64,000 bases of DNA from Ruminiclostridium sufflavum DSM 19573. Lineage in GTDB: Bacteria; Bacillota; Clostridia; Acetivibrionales; DSM-1351. The notes beneath the pieces were generated by a model. The model saw only the letters and a list, made by a program, of their open reading frames with translations, did no database searches and was not told the DNA's origin. A program made the translations under genes and the position numbers. The stretch is from positions 62,001 to 126,000 of the forward strand of contig NZ_QKMR01000014.1 in assembly GCF_003208175.1 (NCBI RefSeq). Reading direction: 5' to 3'. Shown here piece by piece: positions 60,399-64,000 of the stretch (position 1 is its first letter; each line of letters begins with the position of its first letter).

Positions 60399-60520
60399 AT
60401 ATCTTATTAAAACTGTTTTATAAAAGTCTTATATAAAAATATTAAATTAAGTTAACTGCAGAGGCTTAATTTAGAATTATTTATCCAAACTTATTTCAAG
60501 AAATATTACAGGAGAAGGAA

Positions 60521-62032
60521 ATGGACAATAATATTAAACTCAGAGTTTCAAAAATTGAAAAATCCTTTCCGGGAGTAAAAGCACTTGATAAAATCGATTT
60601 TACTGTAGAAAAAGGAACTGTTCATGTATTGTGCGGAGAAAACGGGGCAGGTAAATCCACCTTAATGAAAATTATCAATGGTATTTATCAGCCTGATAGC
60701 GGACAGATATTCATTGACGAAAAGCCGGTTAAGATAAATAATCCTATTCAGGCGAGAAGCTTGGGAATTTCAATGATATTTCAAGAAATGAATTATGTTC
60801 CTGAGATGACAGTGGAGGAAAACATTTTTCTTGGAAATCTGCCGGTAAACAAATTTGGAAGTGTAGATTGGAAGGAAGTAAGGCGGAGTGCAAACGAACT
60901 GTTAAAAGCGGAAAATCTGCCCTATTCACCCGCTACATTGCTTAAAGACTTAACAGTATCAGATATTCAGATGCTTGAGATAATTAAAGCAATATCTTAT
61001 AAGTCGGATATCATAATTATGGATGAACCCACTTCGGCAATAACGCTCAAGGAAGTTGAAAAGCTGTTTGCAAAGATCAGAGAGCTGAAAGCAAGAGGAG
61101 TCAGTATAATATATATTTCTCATAAGCTGGATGAGATATTCCAGATAGCTGATGAAATAACTGTATTTCGAGATGGAACGGTTGTTGAAAGCCATCCCAG
61201 GGAAGAGCTGGATATTGAAACGGTAATTGCTTTGATGGTCGGCCGTAAGCTCACCAACACCTATCCAAAGGAAGAGGTTCAGGTGGGTGAAAATTTATTG
61301 CAGGCAGAAAATTTAAATAGCAAAGCTGCATTCAATAATGTAAGCTTTCATGTAAAAAAAGGTGAAATAATAGGCTTTGCCGGATTAATGGGAGCAGGAA
61401 GAACCGAGGTTATGAGAGCTTTGTTCGGACTGGACCCTATAGCCTCCGGCTCTGTAAAAATCAAAGAAAAAGAAGTTAACATCAGAAATGTAAGAGAAGC
61501 CATAAACAATGGACTTGTAATGCTTTCCGAAGACAGAAGGCGATATGGAATTATACCTGTAAGATCTGTCAAGGAAAATACCACTCTTTCATTTTTACAG
61601 AAGGTATTTTACAGGCTAAGCTATCATTCAAAGGTGGAGCATAATATTGTTACGGATATGTTTACAAAAATGAAAGTAAAAACTCCCACTCTTGATACAT
61701 CGATACAGTCATTAAGCGGCGGTAATCAGCAAAAGGTAGTGCTGGCAAAATGGATGATACGAAATCCTGATATTTTAATTTTGGATGAACCGACGCGCGG
61801 AATTGACGTAGGAGCAAAATTTGAGATATACAAGCTTATGACTAATCTTGTTAAGGAAGGTAAGGCGGTAATAATGGTATCCTCTGAACTTCCTGAGTTA
61901 ATTGGTATGTGTGACAGGATTTATGTAATGTCAAAGGGCACTATAACCGGTGAAATCGAAAGAAAAGACTTTTCTCAGGAGCTCATAATGAAATATGCTA
62001 CTGGAACATTAATATCTAACGAGGTGAAATAA
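60521..62032 (+). CDS. Sugar ABC importer, duplicated ATPase (RbsA/MglA type)
   Basis: 503 residues with two ABC domains. Domain 1: Walker A GENGAGKSTLMKI, signature DLTVSDIQMLEI (variant LTVSD, usual in this family), Walker B IIIMDEPTSAI. Domain 2: degenerate Walker A GLMGAGRTEVMRAL, signature SLSGGNQQKVVLAKW, Walker B ILILDEPTRGIDVGA. This asymmetric pattern is normal for ribose/galactose importers. The start is ATG 60521 after AGGAGAAGG. The permease follows after 1 nt. Confidence 0.95.
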   Translation: MDNNIKLRVSKIEKSFPGVKALDKIDFTVEKGTVHVLCGENGAGKSTLMKIINGIYQPDSGQIFIDEKPVKINNPIQARSLGISMIFQEMNYVPEMTVEENIFLGNLPVNKFGSVDWKEVRRSANELLKAENLPYSPATLLKDLTVSDIQMLEIIKAISYKSDIIIMDEPTSAITLKEVEKLFAKIRELKARGVSIIYISHKLDEIFQIADEITVFRDGTVVESHPREELDIETVIALMVGRKLTNTYPKEEVQVGENLLQAENLNSKAAFNNVSFHVKKGEIIGFAGLMGAGRTEVMRALFGLDPIASGSVKIKEKEVNIRNVREAINNGLVMLSEDRRRYGIIPVRSVKENTTLSFLQKVFYRLSYHSKVEHNIVTDMFTKMKVKTPTLDTSIQSLSGGNQQKVVLAKWMIRNPDILILDEPTRGIDVGAKFEIYKLMTNLVKEGKAVIMVSSELPELIGMCDRIYVMSKGTITGEIERKDFSQELIMKYATGTLISNEVK

Positions 62033-62033
62033 C

Positions 62034-63035
62034 ATGGATTTGAGAAAAAATAACTTTTTGGGCACGGCAACAAAAAAATATAGCATTTTCATGATACTAT
62101 TTGTACTTTTTATAATTTGTTCGTTTGCAAACCCAAACTTTCTGACGGCAAATAATTTAACTAATATTTCAAGGCAGCTGGCAGTTACAACAATTCTGGC
62201 CTTCGGACAAACAATGCTTATTATCAGCGGAATGCTTGACCTTTCACAAGGCTCGGTGCTTGCTTTATCCGGAGTATTTGCGGTATCGGTATATAAATCA
62301 ACGGGCTCTTTAATATTATCAATTTTAGCGGGAATAATAACAGGTGTTGTCTGTAATTTTATAAATGCAATTATGGTAAGCTCACTGAAAACTCCTCCGT
62401 TTATAGCTACCTTGGCAATGCTGGCAATGGCAAGAGGTGTTGCGCTGCTGTTTACAAAAGGACAGAATATACTTCAGCTGGGTGATTTTATAGTATTTGG
62501 TCAAGGGTCTTTAGGAGTAATTCCTATTCCGATTATTTTCCTGGCAGTAATAGCCGTCATCACCTGGTATATATTGAAGCACACCCGTTTCGGACGCTCT
62601 CTGTACGCAGTAGGCGGAAATGAAGAGGCATCGGTTGCTTCCGGTATAAATGTTTCAAATGTTAAATATAAAGCATTCATTATAAATGGTATATTTGTTG
62701 GAATTGCAGGAGTATTGTTTATGTCCCGTGTTAATGCAGGACTTCCCAACGGTGCGGTAGGCTTTGAAATGACTGCGTTGACGGCTGCAATTATCGGAGG
62801 TACAAGCTTCTCGGGAGGTATCGGAACTGCAATGGGAACCTTGGCAGGAGCATTTATAGTAGGCTTTTTGGATAACATAATGACTCTGACAAATGTTGAT
62901 TCATATATGCAGCAAATAGTCAGAGGAGCAATAATTGCACTGGCAGTTATATATGATATCCAATCAAAGAACCGCAGAACCAAAAATGCATTGGGCAGAA
63001 TTGAGGACAAGGAAAGCAAAATTAAAAAAGCCTGA
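62034..63035 (+). CDS. Sugar ABC importer, permease (RbsC type)
   Basis: 333 residues with about eight to ten membrane helices of the BPD_transp_2 family. Typical segments: GQTMLIISGMLDLSQGSVLA, NAIMVSSLKTPPFIATLAML, HTRFGRSLYAVGGNEEASVA and AAIIGGTSFSGGIGTAMGTL. Works with the ATPase encoded just upstream and the binding protein downstream. ATG 62034 follows GAGGTGAAATAAC, where the SD lies in the end of the ATPase gene. Confidence 0.95.
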   Translation: MDLRKNNFLGTATKKYSIFMILFVLFIICSFANPNFLTANNLTNISRQLAVTTILAFGQTMLIISGMLDLSQGSVLALSGVFAVSVYKSTGSLILSILAGIITGVVCNFINAIMVSSLKTPPFIATLAMLAMARGVALLFTKGQNILQLGDFIVFGQGSLGVIPIPIIFLAVIAVITWYILKHTRFGRSLYAVGGNEEASVASGINVSNVKYKAFIINGIFVGIAGVLFMSRVNAGLPNGAVGFEMTALTAAIIGGTSFSGGIGTAMGTLAGAFIVGFLDNIMTLTNVDSYMQQIVRGAIIALAVIYDIQSKNRRTKNALGRIEDKESKIKKA

Positions 63036-63108
63036 ATTAATAAATAGCAGTGTCGTTATTAAACAGAATGCCTGTTTATAATATAAAAAAGAAAAGGATG
63101 GTCAAATT

Positions 63109-64000
63109 ATGAAGAAGAGACTTATTGGTGGAATTTCAATGTTAATGTCAGTTGTTTTACTTGGCGCATGCGGTACCACAGGAACAAATCCCTCCGACAC
63201 GTCATCTGCTGCCAAGACTTCCGCTGCCAACGGTGAGAAGCAATACAAGGTTGCATATGTCGCCCGTGCGCAATCAGATTCTTTTGCGGCATGGCTGGCA
63301 AATGCGGTAAAGGAAGAGGCGGAAAAATATCCGAATATTAAGCTTGATGTATTTGACGGAGAAGCAAATGATGAAAAAGAGAACTCAATGATTGAAAATG
63401 CTATTACCAATAAATACGATCTCGTTATTGTACAGCCAAACAATGGTGAGGCCCAAAAACCATATGTTGAGAAGGTAGTTAAAGCAGGTATATTTGCTAT
63501 CACAACAAATGCCAGAATTTCAGGCATTGAGGGTGCGTCTTCAGTGGATGCAAACCCCTATGAGCAGGCAGCTGTGAATGCACGTGCGGCTATAGAGCAA
63601 ATTCCTCAGAATGCAAAGGTTGTTGTTCTTGACGGGCCTTCAGGCAATTTCCATGCTGATGAAAGACGTAAAAGCTGGAAGGCTGAGTTCTTTGATAAAC
63701 GTACAGATGTTAAAATAGTAGGAGAGCAGATTGCCAACTGGAACAAGGATGAAGCCATGAGATATATGGAGGACTGGGTTCAGGCAAATGATAAAATTGA
63801 TGCTGTTATTTCAATGAATGATAATATGGCGGCAGGTGCAATCGAAGTAATTAAGGATAATCCGAAATACAAGGATTTGCTTGTATACGGTGTAGACGGA
63901 ACCGCAGAGGCTTGTCTTTTAATTCAGGAAGGCAAAATGACCTCCACCTGTATGCAGAGCGCCTATGACCTTGCCACAAAGCTGCTGGATACAAGCAACA
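63109..64000 (+). CDS. Sugar-binding lipoprotein of the ABC importer (partial, runs off the window)
   Basis: Open from ATG 63109 to the window end, 297 codons with no stop, so the 3' end is missing. A lipoprotein signal (MKKRLIGGISMLMSVVLLGAC) has its lipobox LGAC, followed by a Thr/Ser/Ala-rich linker and a periplasmic-binding-protein type 1 domain (Peripla_BP_4): KVAYVARAQSDSF, YDLVIVQPNN, VVVLDGPSGNF, VISMNDNMAAGA and VYGVDGTAEAC. It is of the RbsB/MglB class; the exact sugar is unknown. The SD is AAAGGAT-like about 10 nt upstream. Third gene of the importer operon. Confidence 0.93.
   Translation, partial: MKKRLIGGISMLMSVVLLGACGTTGTNPSDTSSAAKTSAANGEKQYKVAYVARAQSDSFAAWLANAVKEEAEKYPNIKLDVFDGEANDEKENSMIENAITNKYDLVIVQPNNGEAQKPYVEKVVKAGIFAITTNARISGIEGASSVDANPYEQAAVNARAAIEQIPQNAKVVVLDGPSGNFHADERRKSWKAEFFDKRTDVKIVGEQIANWNKDEAMRYMEDWVQANDKIDAVISMNDNMAAGAIEVIKDNPKYKDLLVYGVDGTAEACLLIQEGKMTSTCMQSAYDLATKLLDTSN

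Larger units (their letters stand above)
60166..60520. other. Intergenic region ROK regulator to ABC operon
   Basis: 355 nt. It contains the ROK terminator (60225-60266), an end of the inverted-repeat family (60285-60325) and the ABC operon promoter (60371-60398), followed by a leader of about 115 nt in which I recognise no riboswitch. Confidence 0.6.

Overview
The window is a low-GC (roughly 37-38 %), AT-biased chromosome segment with strong Shine-Dalgarno (SD) sequences. It looks like an anaerobic, spore-forming, cellulosome-producing clostridium of the Ruminiclostridium type. The evidence is a class III ribonucleotide reductase with its activase, spoVS, two secreted enzymes carrying type I dockerin pairs, and the typical clostridial blocks fapR-plsX-fabH-fabD-fabG-acpP-fabF, rnc-smc-ftsY and ylxM-ffh-rpsP-khpA-rimM-trmD-rplS-lepB-rbgA-rnhB. 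I see no tRNA, rRNA, transposase, phage gene or CRISPR array. The last gene runs off the right edge.

Layout. 1-2910: recX, rimO, pgsA. 3501-9746: fatty-acid and phospholipid block, with a FapR operator in front of fapR. 10035-13343: rnc, a radical SAM gene that appears to start at ATT, spoVS and an HD-GYP protein. 13346-15693: sodA (minus strand) behind a tandemly duplicated leader, a CoA-binding protein and a nitroreductase. 15846-23780: smc, ftsY, a UPF0182 membrane protein and ydbC. 23888-29834: a small DUF1540 gene, nrdD-nrdG behind a pair of NrdR boxes, then a minus-strand OPT transporter and type II pantothenate kinase. 30769-43059: an NYN/OST-HTH protein, the SRP/ribosome-maturation block, a flagellar-like ylqG-ylqH pair, yraN and an M19 dipeptidase. 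43067-47079: a minus-strand SipW locus, discussed below. 47327-54427: aminotransferase, purB, a GntR regulator, a beta-lactamase-fold protein, DedA and an unknown protein. 54573-64000: divergent dockerin CE6-like esterase and dockerin GH43, a ROK regulator, and a ribose/galactose-type ABC importer. This last part looks like a hemicellulose or galactan utilisation locus.

The most unusual gene set is the five-gene minus-strand locus at 43067-47079. It encodes a SipW-type signal peptidase, an ABC-ATPase-fold protein in which Walker A, signature, Walker B and H-loop are all degenerate, and an ABC-permease-like membrane protein. That membrane protein is fused to a second signal-peptidase-like domain whose catalytic Ser and His positions hold Thr and Gly. 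Two secreted proteins follow, sharing a SipW-dependent-type leader; one is TasA/camelysin-like and the other ends in a CBM5/12-like sequence. All five frames are open, so the lost motifs look like a maintained non-enzymatic design rather than decay.

Two families of small dispersed non-coding elements also stand out. One is a hairpin placed directly against the SD of four unrelated genes (fabF, sodA, khpA, OPT); its stem sequence changes between copies while pairing is kept, and it is part of a 93-bp tandem repeat at sodA. The other is a family of 78-151-bp inverted-repeat elements ending in AAAGTCAATTAC / GTAATTGACTTT, with about eight full or partial copies in intergenic spaces.
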